A stretch of 64,000 nt of DNA from NCBI GenBank assembly GCA_948144175.1, contig CANXME010002590.1:496001-560000 (forward strand), given 5' to 3'. Under the pieces are notes generated by a model that was not told the origin of the DNA, searched no databases, and worked only from the letters and a program-made list of their open reading frames with translations. Numbering within the stretch: the first letter of the stretch is position 1; every line of letters begins with the position of its first letter. The stretch comes from Closterium sp. NIES-65. Taxonomy: Eukaryota > Streptophyta > Zygnematophyceae > Desmidiales > Closteriaceae. Shown piece after piece: positions 33,966 through 44,300 of the stretch. Both the position numbers and the translations under genes were made by a program.

Positions 33966-34008
33966 CACCTAGGCCTCTTCCCTTATCCTCTGAGCCCTTG
34001 TTCTCTAG

Positions 34009-34128
34009 TATAAAGGCTCTAGCAGCCAGCCTAGCTCCTCATTGTTCGGTTATTCATTTTCCTAACCGAGTGGCTCGCGCCGGCCGCCTTCGGCGGCTGA
34101 CGCTCGACAGCGCGGCCTTCGGCCGCGC
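34009..34128 (+). promoter_or_regulatory. RLE1 5' region: TATA-like box and two GC hairpins
   Basis: TATAAA at 34009-34014. Two strong inverted repeats with a TTC loop follow: 34082-34098 (ggccgcc/ggcggct) and 34110-34128 (gcgcggcc/ggccgcgc, 8 bp). They lie just upstream of a short upstream ORF (ATG 34187) and the main ATG. The function is unknown: a structured 5' UTR, a ribozyme or a packaging/priming signal are possible. Confidence 0.5.
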
Positions 34129-34216
34129 GTGAGGGGTGACAAGGAAAACACACACATGATTGACTAGAAGCAACGGCAAACAAAACATGGCAGCATCAAC
34201 AAATTCCTAGGCACCA

Positions 34217-37200
34217 ATGGCAACGCAGGAGCAAGCGGGGGCCAGATCTACATCCGGTGAGCTCCAAGGGCATGGAGAATGCCAGTCAAAGTCCGCCACA
34301 GCTCCCGGACCACCAGTGTACTCGCGCCGATCACCGAGGCTCCAGATCCAGCGCGCAAGTGCCGCTTCAAACTCCGGACAGCCTCGTCCAGCTGTCCCAC
34401 AGCAGCAGCGCCACCCTCCGCGGGCGCAGCCAGCACGGGCGCCAGCAGCACGGCGAGCTGGTCTGCCGCATCCAAGCAAGTCTCGCGCGGCCGGTCGCGA
34501 AACGTCTCAGGAGGGACCCCAGGGAGCGAGGAGTGAGCAAGGACCTGTATCAGCAGTAACGCGTGGAGACTCTCTGCGAGTCGGTGGAGCTGACCGAGAG
34601 CCGACTCTGCAACACGCGTCTGCGGAGGTTGAAGCGCCTCCGCCAGGAATAGGAGCGGCTCATCAGCTGCAAAATGAGCCGCTGCCGCGCCACCACTCGC
34701 GGCCACAAACTCCACCCCCGCAACAGGCGGAACCGTCGGCAGATGCAGACGAGAGCCGGGAGATGGCGCCGCCACAGAAGGGTTGGGAGCCGACGGGACG
34801 AGGACAGGGGAAGGAAGCGGAGCAGCCGGCGGAGGAACCACAAGAGGCACAGGCGGGCGAGGAGCCAAGTGCGCCGACGCAGCTTGCGGCGAACTGCTCT
34901 GGCTCTGCGCCGCCCTCTCCTCACGAACGGCCCGGGACACCTCCCGCTGAAGATCCGCCATCGTCACAGGCGGACGATACCTCCCGCGACCACCACGCCC
35001 GGGGAAACCCCTCCAGTCACCATGGCCGCCAGTCTGAGCAGGCCACTGGGCCTGTTGCTGATAGCGCCGGGGGGAGTTGCGCCGGCGCCGCGACGTCTCA
35101 CGCTCCCTCTGAGGCGCGGGAGAATGAGGGCGGGATTGGCGGCGGTTCGGCGACGGGGGACGAGATGGCTGCGCCGCAAGAGCCGCCTGCAGTGGAGCGG
35201 GAACCGCCGGTTCCGCGCCAGGAGGAGCAACCAACAGAGCCGGGTCGACAGTGGTGGCGGACGACGCCTTTGGGGAAGAAGCAGATGCCAGCAAAGGCAC
35301 GCCGGGGACAGACGCGGCCGGTTCAACGAACGCGCCAAGCGCAGGGGCAGGACGAGCAGCAGCCCCCAAAGCCGACACAGATGCCTCCGCCGCTTCCACG
35401 GGGGGCACGGGAGCCGCGGGCGGAGCGGGAGGAGGTTCAACACGGGCAGACGGGCCAGCCTCTGCCACGCCTTGCAGAGCCACGGGTGCGTGGGGAGGAA
35501 TCCTTTCAGAGACTATTGTCCCGCCGTTCGGAGCAAGCGGTAGAGGGGGTTTCGTCGCCGTGGTCCCCTTTTCGAGTCCCGACTGAGGCCTGGCGACGAC
35601 AGCCGACCAGGCGACAGCGTGCTCTGGCGACGGCTCATCAACGCCAGCAATCACCACCATCTCGGACGCGAGGAGACCGCGGGACGAACCACGTAGCAGG
35701 AAGCGGAGTTGGCGGGGGCCCAGAGAACGGATACCAAGCGGCGGCACGTGGGGCTTTAAGTAACCTACAATCAGCTAATGAAGAGGACGAGCGACGGGAC
35801 CCCTCTTATAGGAGAGACGCCACGCCAGATAGCGAGGATGAAGGGGGGGAAGGAGACAGGGTGAGGGAGAGCTCTGAGAGAAGAGAAGCCGGGGCCAGGA
35901 CAGCACGAGCACAACCACTTCAGGGGGCACGCACGCCGCACGATGCTGATCGGACGGTAGAGCCTCCAACATTTGCCTCACCAGCGGGACCGAGTCGCGC
36001 TGGACGAAATCGGGCCGCGAGTAGAGGGGCTGCATCACGACCGGCCGCTTCGGCCCCCCGCTATTTTTCGTCTGAGGAACTGGCGAAGCGAACCGATCTG
36101 TTCGCTGCAATTGGGGAGTGGGATGTCGCGGCCTTGTGCGACAGTTGTCAGCCCTCGCTGTCGCGGCGCTTACCGCCAAATCTGTGTCAGCTGTTCTCGC
36201 TAGTGTTACTGACGCCGCTACTACATCTTTCCCGAAACCCAGAGTCGGAAACAGGTTGGCGTCTGCTGCTGTTTCTCCCGCGCCTGACCCTTCGCCAAAC
36301 CTCGCCGCAACGACCGGACTGGCCGAAAGTCAAGGCCCGGCTGCGAGCCTTCCAACGTGGCGAATGGGAGCAACTGTACCTGGACACGCTTGCAGCAGTC
36401 AACGCGCCACCCCCGCCCCGGCACAAGCCAGACGTGACAGGAGTTACCAAACGGGCCGAGGGGCTGGCGAAACGTGGCAGCCTACGACGAGCCGTGCTTG
36501 CATTGGAGTCAACGCCTGTCTGCACGCCCAGCCCCGAAATCCTGGAGGAACTACGCCAGAAGCACCCACCAGCTGTTGACGAGGAGGTGACCTGGTCGAC
36601 ACCAGAGAAGTCAACGCTTTCAATCGCTCACGCGGATTTCGCAAAGCTGCTGGGCAGATGCGAAAATGGAGTTGGGGCTGGGCCGTCGGGGATGACATTC
36701 GAACATTTGCGCGACTCGGCGATCACAAATGCGAGAGTCAGCTCCCATCTACACGCCCTGGTTAATACAATTTTGGGAGGAAATTTGCCAGACACAGTGG
36801 CGAATTTGTTGACCGCGTCGCGCCTCATCGCCTTGGCCAAACCGGGGGGTGGCGCCCGGCCAATCGCGATTGGCGAATGTTTGACGAGGCTGGCAGCCAA
36901 GGCAGCCCTGTTAACGATGGGGGAGGCAACTCGCGCCTTTTTCCTCCCTCTACAGTACGGCGTGGCAGTGCCAGGTGGCGCCGAGACTGTGATCCACGCG
37001 GCCAGGGCTTTCTTGGACGCCCGCCCCGACAGCCTCGTGCTGCAAGCTGACATCAGGAACGCATTCAACAGCATCTCACGACAAGCCATCGCCACCGCGA
37101 TACAGACCCCCGCCCTCTCGCCACTCCTGCCGCTCGTCAAGTTCACATATGGTAACCCGTCGCAGTTGCTCCTAGACGCAAACTTCGAGTCCGAACCACT

Positions 37201-38989
37201 GCGAAGCGAACGCGGTGTCCGCCAGGGGGACCCACTCGGCCCGCTGCTATTTGCAGCAGGAATACATGCCACGCTTTGCGATACGGCAGACACACACCCC
37301 GGGGTGCTCTGTTTGGCGTATGCGGATGACGTGACATTCATTGGGGAACAAAGAGACACTGTAGCAGCATTTTCGTACTTCACCAACAAATTGTCACTCC
37401 TGGGGCTCGAGCACAACCCCCGAAAATGTGCTGCGTGGAGCTCCAGTCCGGTACAAGCACCAAACCTACCCCCAGGTGTGCCGTTTTCAAACGACGGCGT
37501 CCAGCTACTGGGCAGTTTTCTAGGACCGGACGACGGCGCGGCTTCTTTCCTTGCGGAGCAGTTAGCTGACATGACGAAGCCGCTGACGCTCATCGAACGA
37601 ACGGACCCGCAGGTCGCATCACTGCTTATCACACGATGCATATCGAGGCGTGTTGCGTACCTGACACGGACGACGCCCCTTAATCTTCTTCCCCGCGACA
37701 AATGGAGCCAGTGGGGCATGGACCTCCTCACCACGCTCCTTACCGCCTGCGACATTCGCATGCCGACGTGCCAATCGGAGCAGACGAGGGTTTGGGAGCA
37801 GGCGTCGCTACCTCCGTCATTAGGGGGGTTAGGCATCACGAACCCCTTGATTGAGGGGGTCTACGGTTTCGCCGCGAGTTTCACCCAGGCGGCGCTGTTT
37901 CTCAATGACCTCAAGCTGGGTGACGGGAATGCACTGAAACAGGCACGGGACCACATGCTTCTGCCGCGGGACACCAGCACGCCACTCCACGTTTGGGTGA
38001 AGGGGTGTGAGGAGGCACTGCCGACAGACGCTCGTGAGATACTGGAAAAGGAGAGGTTGGAGCGATCGGACATACGTCTTCAACACGTCCTCGGGCTGCA
38101 GGTGCACGGCAGCAGATACGCCGTGCAGGTCCAAGCAACTAGGCGCATGCGGCCGAACCCACTCTCAGGCCATACTCAGCGCATGTTTTCGCTGACGGGA
38201 TACGGCGCCGGCGATTGGGTATCCGCGATACCCATCGAAGCGACTAGGCGGATTGGCCCCGTTCACTTCGCCAACTCCGTCAAATTCCGCCTGGCTCTCC
38301 CTTTCTCGACTCCTAAGAATTGTGACTGCGCGGACAAAACGGCTATCACCGACCCCCGCCTGCCGAACCATCTCCTGCGCTGCGGCTTGGGCAAACACCG
38401 CATTAACAGCCACAACGAGCTGCGGGATGCATGCATTAGCATGGCGCAGCACGCAGGCTTCATTGTCCACAGCGAGACGGCCGCCCATTGCCCCATCGAG
38501 GAGCAGACTGCCGACTTTACCATGACGGATCGAAGCAGTGGGGCGGTGTATGTGTGCGATGTCACTATCACGGATCCCATAAGCACGAGGGACCCAGAGG
38601 CGCAGAAAGGCAGGGGATGGGCGGCACGGGAACAAGCGGATAAGAAGATCCAGCATTACGCCAACCGGCCGGAGACGGTTGGCTTTTTCCCACTGGCAGT
38701 CGACACCTATGGCTGCCCATGCGCGGAAGTACCAACCTTCCTAAAGCTACTGGCAGACACGGCGGCTCGGCGGCACTTCAACGCCGACTCAAAGTCATAC
38801 TATGCCGCAAAGTTTCTACACCAGTTTAGACAAAGATGGTCGGTGGCCCTCCAAAGGGCACAATCCGTGGGCCTCCTCATGAAGATGGGCGAAGCGGCTG
38901 CAGCTGAGAACCCGCCTGTGGGCGGCATTGGGCAGGAGTTACACCTTGGAGACTGTTTTGCGGTGATAGAGCCCCTCCTAGACCTTTAG
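34217..38989 (+). CDS. RLE1 reverse transcriptase-endonuclease, 1590 aa
   Basis: Single intact ORF. Residues 1 to about 690 are Pro/Gln/Arg/Glu-rich and probably disordered; I see no clear zinc finger there. RT then follows: GAGPSGMTFEHL, IALAKPGGGARPIAIGE, motif A LQADIRNAFNS (D945), RGVRQGDPLGPLLF and the catalytic YADD at 1035-1038. After a thumb region there is a knuckle C1369-x-C1371-x13-H1385-x3-C1389. The endonuclease follows: SHNELRDAC, then ADF (D1433) and YVCDVTITDP (D1448), matching the P-D-x12-14-D restriction-like nuclease pattern with Ala for Pro. The C-terminal WSVALQRAQSVGLL is also typical of this family. The enzyme would nick the target and copy its RNA onto the nick. A short upstream ORF at 34187 precedes the ATG; the ORF could also start slightly later. 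Confidence 0.9.
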   Translation: MATQEQAGARSTSGELQGHGECQSKSATAPGPPVYSRRSPRLQIQRASAASNSGQPRPAVPQQQRHPPRAQPARAPAARRAGLPHPSKSRAAGRETSQEGPQGARSEQGPVSAVTRGDSLRVGGADREPTLQHASAEVEAPPPGIGAAHQLQNEPLPRHHSRPQTPPPQQAEPSADADESREMAPPQKGWEPTGRGQGKEAEQPAEEPQEAQAGEEPSAPTQLAANCSGSAPPSPHERPGTPPAEDPPSSQADDTSRDHHARGNPSSHHGRQSEQATGPVADSAGGSCAGAATSHAPSEARENEGGIGGGSATGDEMAAPQEPPAVEREPPVPRQEEQPTEPGRQWWRTTPLGKKQMPAKARRGQTRPVQRTRQAQGQDEQQPPKPTQMPPPLPRGAREPRAEREEVQHGQTGQPLPRLAEPRVRGEESFQRLLSRRSEQAVEGVSSPWSPFRVPTEAWRRQPTRRQRALATAHQRQQSPPSRTRGDRGTNHVAGSGVGGGPENGYQAAARGALSNLQSANEEDERRDPSYRRDATPDSEDEGGEGDRVRESSERREAGARTARAQPLQGARTPHDADRTVEPPTFASPAGPSRAGRNRAASRGAASRPAASAPRYFSSEELAKRTDLFAAIGEWDVAALCDSCQPSLSRRLPPNLCQLFSLVLLTPLLHLSRNPESETGWRLLLFLPRLTLRQTSPQRPDWPKVKARLRAFQRGEWEQLYLDTLAAVNAPPPPRHKPDVTGVTKRAEGLAKRGSLRRAVLALESTPVCTPSPEILEELRQKHPPAVDEEVTWSTPEKSTLSIAHADFAKLLGRCENGVGAGPSGMTFEHLRDSAITNARVSSHLHALVNTILGGNLPDTVANLLTASRLIALAKPGGGARPIAIGECLTRLAAKAALLTMGEATRAFFLPLQYGVAVPGGAETVIHAARAFLDARPDSLVLQADIRNAFNSISRQAIATAIQTPALSPLLPLVKFTYGNPSQLLLDANFESEPLRSERGVRQGDPLGPLLFAAGIHATLCDTADTHPGVLCLAYADDVTFIGEQRDTVAAFSYFTNKLSLLGLEHNPRKCAAWSSSPVQAPNLPPGVPFSNDGVQLLGSFLGPDDGAASFLAEQLADMTKPLTLIERTDPQVASLLITRCISRRVAYLTRTTPLNLLPRDKWSQWGMDLLTTLLTACDIRMPTCQSEQTRVWEQASLPPSLGGLGITNPLIEGVYGFAASFTQAALFLNDLKLGDGNALKQARDHMLLPRDTSTPLHVWVKGCEEALPTDAREILEKERLERSDIRLQHVLGLQVHGSRYAVQVQATRRMRPNPLSGHTQRMFSLTGYGAGDWVSAIPIEATRRIGPVHFANSVKFRLALPFSTPKNCDCADKTAITDPRLPNHLLRCGLGKHRINSHNELRDACISMAQHAGFIVHSETAAHCPIEEQTADFTMTDRSSGAVYVCDVTITDPISTRDPEAQKGRGWAAREQADKKIQHYANRPETVGFFPLAVDTYGCPCAEVPTFLKLLADTAARRHFNADSKSYYAAKFLHQFRQRWSVALQRAQSVGLLMKMGEAAAAENPPVGGIGQELHLGDCFAVIEPLLDL

Positions 38990-39077
38990 GGGGGATATAG
39001 GGTAGGACATGCCTTTGTGTGTATGCTTCTATACCTTGCATGCTTGTACCTGGCTGCCATATCAATACAAGGACCAT

Positions 39078-39078
<1 letters not shown>

Positions 39079-39166
<88 letters not shown>
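39079..39166 (+). repeat. (GA)n microsatellite, right border of RLE1
   Basis: 88 bp of AG/GA dinucleotides directly after the RLE1 3' tail (ggaccatt). It is followed by gcgcacgagggcg and then the C4 5' LTR. Confidence 0.97.
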
Positions 39167-39169
<3 letters not shown>

Positions 39170-39179
39170 CACGAGGGCG

Positions 39180-39305
39180 TGTCAAACATTATATCTAATG
39201 TTGTAGTTGTTTAGGCTGCAGTGGGTTAGCCTATAGGGGGTACACACTTCTAGGTTTCCACATTTGTACTCATTCGTTCTTAGTCATTTCATTCCTCGTT
39301 CAACA
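39180..39305 (+). repeat. C4 5' LTR and primer site
   Basis: 126 bp, TGTCAAACATTATATC...CGTTCAACA. It is followed at once by TGGTATAGAGCAGG (primer site) and a hairpin, ggtcc/ggacc (39318-39333). Left flank is gggcg (39175-39179); no right flank is available to test. Confidence 0.88.
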
Positions 39306-40137
39306 TGGTATAGAGCAGGTCCTTCCTAGGACCGTTTTTCCTAAGGGCCCACCACTACCTACCTGCCTATCTGCCTACCTGCCCTAGGGCGCCTCGACGT
39401 TCACGCCTCTAGAGGCCCTGTAGGCCCCGCGCTGTTGCACCTAGAGGCCCCGAATCGGCCCCGCGCCTAACCCTAACGGCCCGCGTCGGCCCCGAGCTCG
39501 TCCCCTAGAGGCCCGCGTCGGCCTCGCACCTACCCTAGAGGCCCGCGTCGGCCCCGAGCCTACCCCTAGAGGCCCGCGATGGCCCCGTCCTTACCCCTAG
39601 AGGCCCGCGACGGCCCTGTCCCTACCCCTAGAGGCCCGTGACGGCCCCGATCCTACCCCTAGAGGCCCACGTCGGCCCCCGATCCTACCCCTAGAGGCCC
39701 GCGTCGGCCCCCGTCCCTACTCCTAGAGGCCCGCGTCGGCCCCGTCCCTACCCCTAACAGCCCGCGTCGGCCCCGTCCCTACCCCTTACAGCCCGCGTCG
39801 GCCCCGTCCCCAACCCCACCCGCTCCCCGCGCTCCCCTTAGCCGCCTCGAACGGCCCCACCTAGATCGCGCCGCCCGCACCGAACAGCCCGGCCCTAACG
39901 GAACCGAGCCGCCCGAACCGAGCCGCCCGACCCGAGCCGCGCCGCCCGACCCGAGCCGCCCGAACCGAGCCGCGCCGCCCGACCCGAGCCGCGGCGCCCT
40001 ACCTATACCGAGCCGCGCCGCCCTACCTGTACCGAGCCGCGCCGCCCTACCTATACCGAGCCGCGCCGCCCTACCTGTACCGAGCCGCGCCGCCCTACCT
40101 ACCTACTGCTCCTGCTGCTTTTACTACTGCTAGTACC
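39306..40137 (+). repeat. C4 GC-rich leader with three minisatellites
   Basis: 39410-39810: about a dozen copies of a unit near 30 bp built on ctagaggcccgcgtcggccc. 39895-39990: gagccgcccgaacc-type units. 40000-40110: about five copies of a 24-bp unit (ctataccgagccgcgccgcc). No reading frame of its own. Confidence 0.85.
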
Positions 40138-41328
40138 ATGGCTAGCCCTCCAGTGCTAGCCTTCGATGCTGAGGGGCGCCCAGTGAAGTTCGACACCTGG
40201 CTTGATGACCTACACCTCTTCCTACAGCTCACTGCCAAGGAAGACATCTCGCTGTACGATCACGCCCTAGGCCACGCTATTGCTCCTGCTGCTACTGCCG
40301 ACAGCACTGCTCGCTCACAGTGGCAGACTCGTGACGCCCATGCTCGCTTCGCTATCCGCAACTCTCTGCCGATAGATGAGCGCGAGCACTTTGGGCAGCA
40401 CAAGACTGCACAGGCACTGTACACTGCTGTCGTTGCCCGCTACTCCTCACCGGCCTCTGCTGCTCTAGGCCATCTCTCTCTTCCCTACCTGTTCCCCGAC
40501 TTAGCTTCCTTTCTCACTGTCGCTGACCTCATTACCCACCTCCGCACTAGTGAGGCTCGCTTCCGCGCCGCTATGCCTGATGAGTTCCTCGCCACGAACC
40601 CACCCCTGCCCTGGATCACTCTCTACCACCTAGTCACGCGCCTCCCTGACTCGCTGCGCTCAGTCAGGGACCACTTCCTCGCTCGCTGCCCCACCGAGCT
40701 CACCATTGCCCTCCTCGAGAAGGAACTCCTTGCAGCCGAGACTAGCATAGTCGCTGTAGGTGCCTCTCGCGGTGACCCCCGCACCCCGTTCTTTGAGGGG
40801 TGTTCTCCCTCCCCCGTTCTTCCCTCTGTCGCCTCTGCTGCTGCTGTCAACCTCCTTGGTGCTGAGAAGGTCGGGACTGCGTCTGCTTCGGGCGGACGCC
40901 GCAGCGGCAAGGGCAAGGGGGGCAAGAGCGGTGGTGGTGACAGCGGGGGTGGCGGTGGTGGGGGAGGTGGTGACGGGGGGGGTGGCGCGGGTGGGGGAGG
41001 TGGCAGCGGTGGTGGGGGTGGCGGCAGCGGCGGGGGAGGTGGCCGGGGCGGAGGAGGTAGTGGGGGTGGCGGTGGACGAGGCGGCGGCAGGGGTTGGGGT
41101 GGTCGAGGAGGTGGTGGCGGGAGTGGTGGGCGTGGCGGCACTGGCGGTGGCCAGGGACAGCAGCACACTCCCTCGCTCCAGGAGGTCCGTGAGTGGTACT
41201 CTCAGCACGGGGGGGGGGGGGGGGGGGGGGGGGTGGCCTTAGCTGCACGTACGTCATTCGCACTGGTGACCGCACTGGCCAGCCGTGTGGGGGACCGCAC
41301 GCCACACAGCGTTGCTTCGCTCGTCTGA
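40138..41328 (+). CDS. C4 gag
   Basis: 396-codon frame from ATG 40138 (MASPPVLAFDAEGRPVKF). The gag core has LDDLHLFLQLTAKEDISLYD and REHFGQHKTAQALYTAVVARYSS; a Lys/Gly-rich glycine tract spans about residues 255-345, followed by a LQEVREWYSQHG block. In this frame everything after the 25-base G run (41209-41233) is out of register and ends at 41328. The authentic continuation, with the Cys/His cluster, lies in the overlapping pol frame. Gag would assemble the particle. Confidence 0.9.
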   Translation: MASPPVLAFDAEGRPVKFDTWLDDLHLFLQLTAKEDISLYDHALGHAIAPAATADSTARSQWQTRDAHARFAIRNSLPIDEREHFGQHKTAQALYTAVVARYSSPASAALGHLSLPYLFPDLASFLTVADLITHLRTSEARFRAAMPDEFLATNPPLPWITLYHLVTRLPDSLRSVRDHFLARCPTELTIALLEKELLAAETSIVAVGASRGDPRTPFFEGCSPSPVLPSVASAAAVNLLGAEKVGTASASGGRRSGKGKGGKSGGGDSGGGGGGGGGDGGGGAGGGGGSGGGGGGSGGGGGRGGGGSGGGGGRGGGRGWGGRGGGGGSGGRGGTGGGQGQQHTPSLQEVREWYSQHGGGGGGGGVALAARTSFALVTALASRVGDRTPHSVASLV

Positions 41329-44300
41329 GCGACGCTTGGCGTGTTCAGTTCCCTCAGGCCACTGAGCTGCCCCGCTGGCTTGATCTCCTGAAGAAGGGGA
41401 TTGATATCTATGCTCTAGACTTTGATGCTATTCTCTCTGCCATGTATGTGATGTCTACTAGTGGAGAGGGTTCTGAGTACCTGAGTGTCCCGCCCGACCC
41501 GGGCATTAAGACGAGTGCGTCTGCTGCTCCAGGTACCCACGTGTCTGCTACCCCAGGTGCTGGTGAGGCTGCTGCTCTAGGTGCGTGCGTGTCTCCCCCC
41601 CCTGGTACTGTGTCGACTGCAGCACTGCACACCTTCACGCTGGATTCAGGTGCCTCTCGCTGTTTCTTTTGTGACCGCACTGCCCTTGAGCCCCTTGCTC
41701 GGCCAGTTGCTGTCTCCCTTGCTGACCCCTCTGGGGGTCCGGTCATTGCGACCTCCTCCACTGTCCTTCCCTGCCCTGCGGTCCCGTCGGGCACACTGTC
41801 AGGTCTCCACCTCCCCTCGTTCTCCACGAACTTGGTGGCAGGTTCTGCTCTCCAGGACGGGGGTGTTCACCAGTTCACCCCTGCCTACGAGCGTGTGACA
41901 CACTGCACGTGTGCTCGTACGGGCCCCCACTTGGCTACCTTCACCCGGCAGCCGGGGTCGGACCTGTACACACTGACTACTGCCTCCCCTCAGGTCGCTG
42001 CGTCTGCGTCTGCGTTTGCGTCCGCGTCAGGTCAGCTGTCTGCCCCCTGCTCGTGTCGCTCTCTAGCGCACGAGACTGTCCTCTGGCACCACCGACTTGG
42101 CCACCCGTCTGTGCAGCGCCTTCGTGCCATGCACTCCCGGTACCTTGTCTCTGGTCTTCCCAGGGTTCTCCCTCCTCTCCCACCCTCGCCTGCTCCTCCC
42201 TGCCTTCCCTGTGTCGAGGGGCGGCAGCGCGCCGCTCCTCACTCCTCCTCGTTTCCCCCGACGACTGCTCCTTTGCAGACGCTCCACATGGACGTGTGGG
42301 GCCCAGCCCGCGTCCGTGGTCAGGGTCAGGAGAGGTACTTCCTGATCTTTGTTGACGACTACTCGCGCTACACCACGGTCTTCCCCTTGCACACCAAGGG
42401 TGAGGTCCCTGATGTTTTGATCCCTTGGATCTGCAGAGCTCGTCTCCAGCTCAGCGAGCGTTTCCGCTCGGAATTTCCTGTCCTGCGCTTGCACTCTGAC
42501 AGAGGTGGTGAGTTCTCCTCCGACCTCTTGGCAGCCTACTGTGCTGAGCACGGCATTGAGCAGTCGTTCACGCTTCCGGCCTCTCCACAGCAGAATGGGG
42601 TTGCGGAGCGCCGCATTGGCCTGGTCATGGAGGTCGCTCGTACCTCCTTGATCCATGCGGCTGCCCCTCATTTTCTGTGGCCGTTTGCGGTCCGGTACGC
42701 TGCGCATCAGCTCAACCTCTCGCCCCGTGTCTCCTTGCCGGAGACCTCGCCCACACTGCTGTGGACAGGGGAGGTTGGCGATGCTTCGCGTTTCCGGGTC
42801 TGGGGATCTCGAGCTTTTGTTCGCGATTCGTCTGCGGACAAGCTCTCCTCTCGTGCTGTTCCTTGCGTCTTCCTCGGCTTTGTTTCGGACGCACCTGGTT
42901 GGCAGTTTTACCACGCCATCTCGCGCCGGGTCTTGCCCTCTCAGGATGTCACTTTTGACGAGTCTGTCCCCTACTACCGCCTCTTCCCCTACCGCACTTC
43001 CCCGCTCCCTCCCCCGCCTCTCTTCCTCGCGCCAGGTGCTGCTGTCGTAGACCCCCTCCCCCCTCAGGATGCCGCTCCCTCAGGTGTGTCTCAGGTAGAC
43101 CCGGTCGAGCCTGTTGAGGTTGCTGTCGACTCTCGTCCTGCTGGGAGTGCTGAGCCTGGGGGTGCTGGGCCTGGGGGTGCGGACTCTGGGGGTGCTGAGC
43201 CTGGGGGTGCTGACTCTGGGGGTGCTGAGCCTGGGGTTACGGACACTGGGGGTGTTGAGCCTGGGGGTGCTGTGCCTGGGGGTGCTGAGCCTGGCGGTAC
43301 TGCGCCAGGGGGTCCTCCGCCTGGCCGAGACCTCTCCTCGGAGCAGTTGCGTGAGTGGTACTTACAGTACTGCAGCCTCCGGAGGGGTACATCTGGGACC
43401 AGGCGCGCTACGGAGACGGGTGCTGGCACTTCTCCTTCTTGTCGGGAGCTCCCCTCTCGTGAGCGGATCCGTGAGTGGTACGAGCGCCGTTGCACACTTC
43501 GTAGTGGCGCGCCTCGTCTCACGGACCCTGCTGCTGCTAGTGCTGCGGACCCGGGCGTTGGAGCTGCTGCTGGTGCTGCAGACCCGGGCGTTGGAGCTGC
43601 TGCTGGTGCTGCGGACCCGGGCGTTGGAGCTGCTGCTGGTGCTGAGGACCCGGGCGTTGGAGCTGCTGCTGGTGCTGCGGACCCGGGCGTTGGAGCTGCT
43701 GCTGGTGCTGACGACCCGGGCGTTGGAGCTGCTACTGGTGCTGAGGACCCGGGCAATGGGGGTGCTGCTGGTACTGCGGACCCGGGCGTTGGAGCTGCTG
43801 CTGGTGCTGAGGACCCGGGCGTTGGAGCTGTGACTGGTGCTGAGGGCCCTGGTGTTGGAGTCCCTGCTGGTGCTACGGACTCGGGCGTTGGTACTGCTGC
43901 TGGGGGCACTAGTGTTGTCCCTGCTGTGTCTGGAGTCGCCGCTCGCCCTCAGCCGTACTTCGTTCTGCTCCTTCAGCAGGTTCTTGGTCTCTCGCCTCCT
44001 CCTGGTCCTCCCCCTCCTTTAGTGTGTCCACAGCTTGTTCAGTCACTGCCTGCTCCTTCTCCTTACTCTGGTCCTACTGACGGTCTTCCTGAGCGTCGTG
44101 AGCCTGCGTCTCGCCCTGCGTCGCCTGTCCGTCCTGCTAGCACTGGAGCTCGTAGTTCGCGTCCACGTCCTCCTCCTGCCCCTGGCACGCACCGGATGTC
44201 TCTGCGTCCTTCCACTGCCCCTCTACGTGCCCCTTTGCCTTCTCCTCCTGCTTCCTCTCTTCCTGCTCTTGCCGACCCGGAGTCGGACTCTCTTCGTGCT

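Larger units (their letters stand above)
33965..39078 (+). mobile_element. Non-LTR retrotransposon RLE1 with restriction-like endonuclease
   Basis: About 5.1-kb element with a short 5' region (33965-34216), one long ORF (34217-38989) and a short 3' tail (38990-39078). No LTRs, no poly(A) tail; both ends abut (GA)n of the same phase. The ORF has RT followed by a CCHC-like knuckle and an R2/CRE-type endonuclease, the architecture of early-branching LINEs that are often target-specific. Boundaries are inferred from the microsatellite edges. It is the only element here with an undamaged ORF. Confidence 0.85.

Noticed and set aside
36628-37839. 403-codon antisense ORF in the LINE
   Set aside because: Antisense shadow of the RT domain; the sense strand has all RT motifs.
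39470-39480. Telomere-like ccctaa motif
   Set aside because: One or two units only, inside the C4 leader; LTRs also contain ctaaccct by chance.
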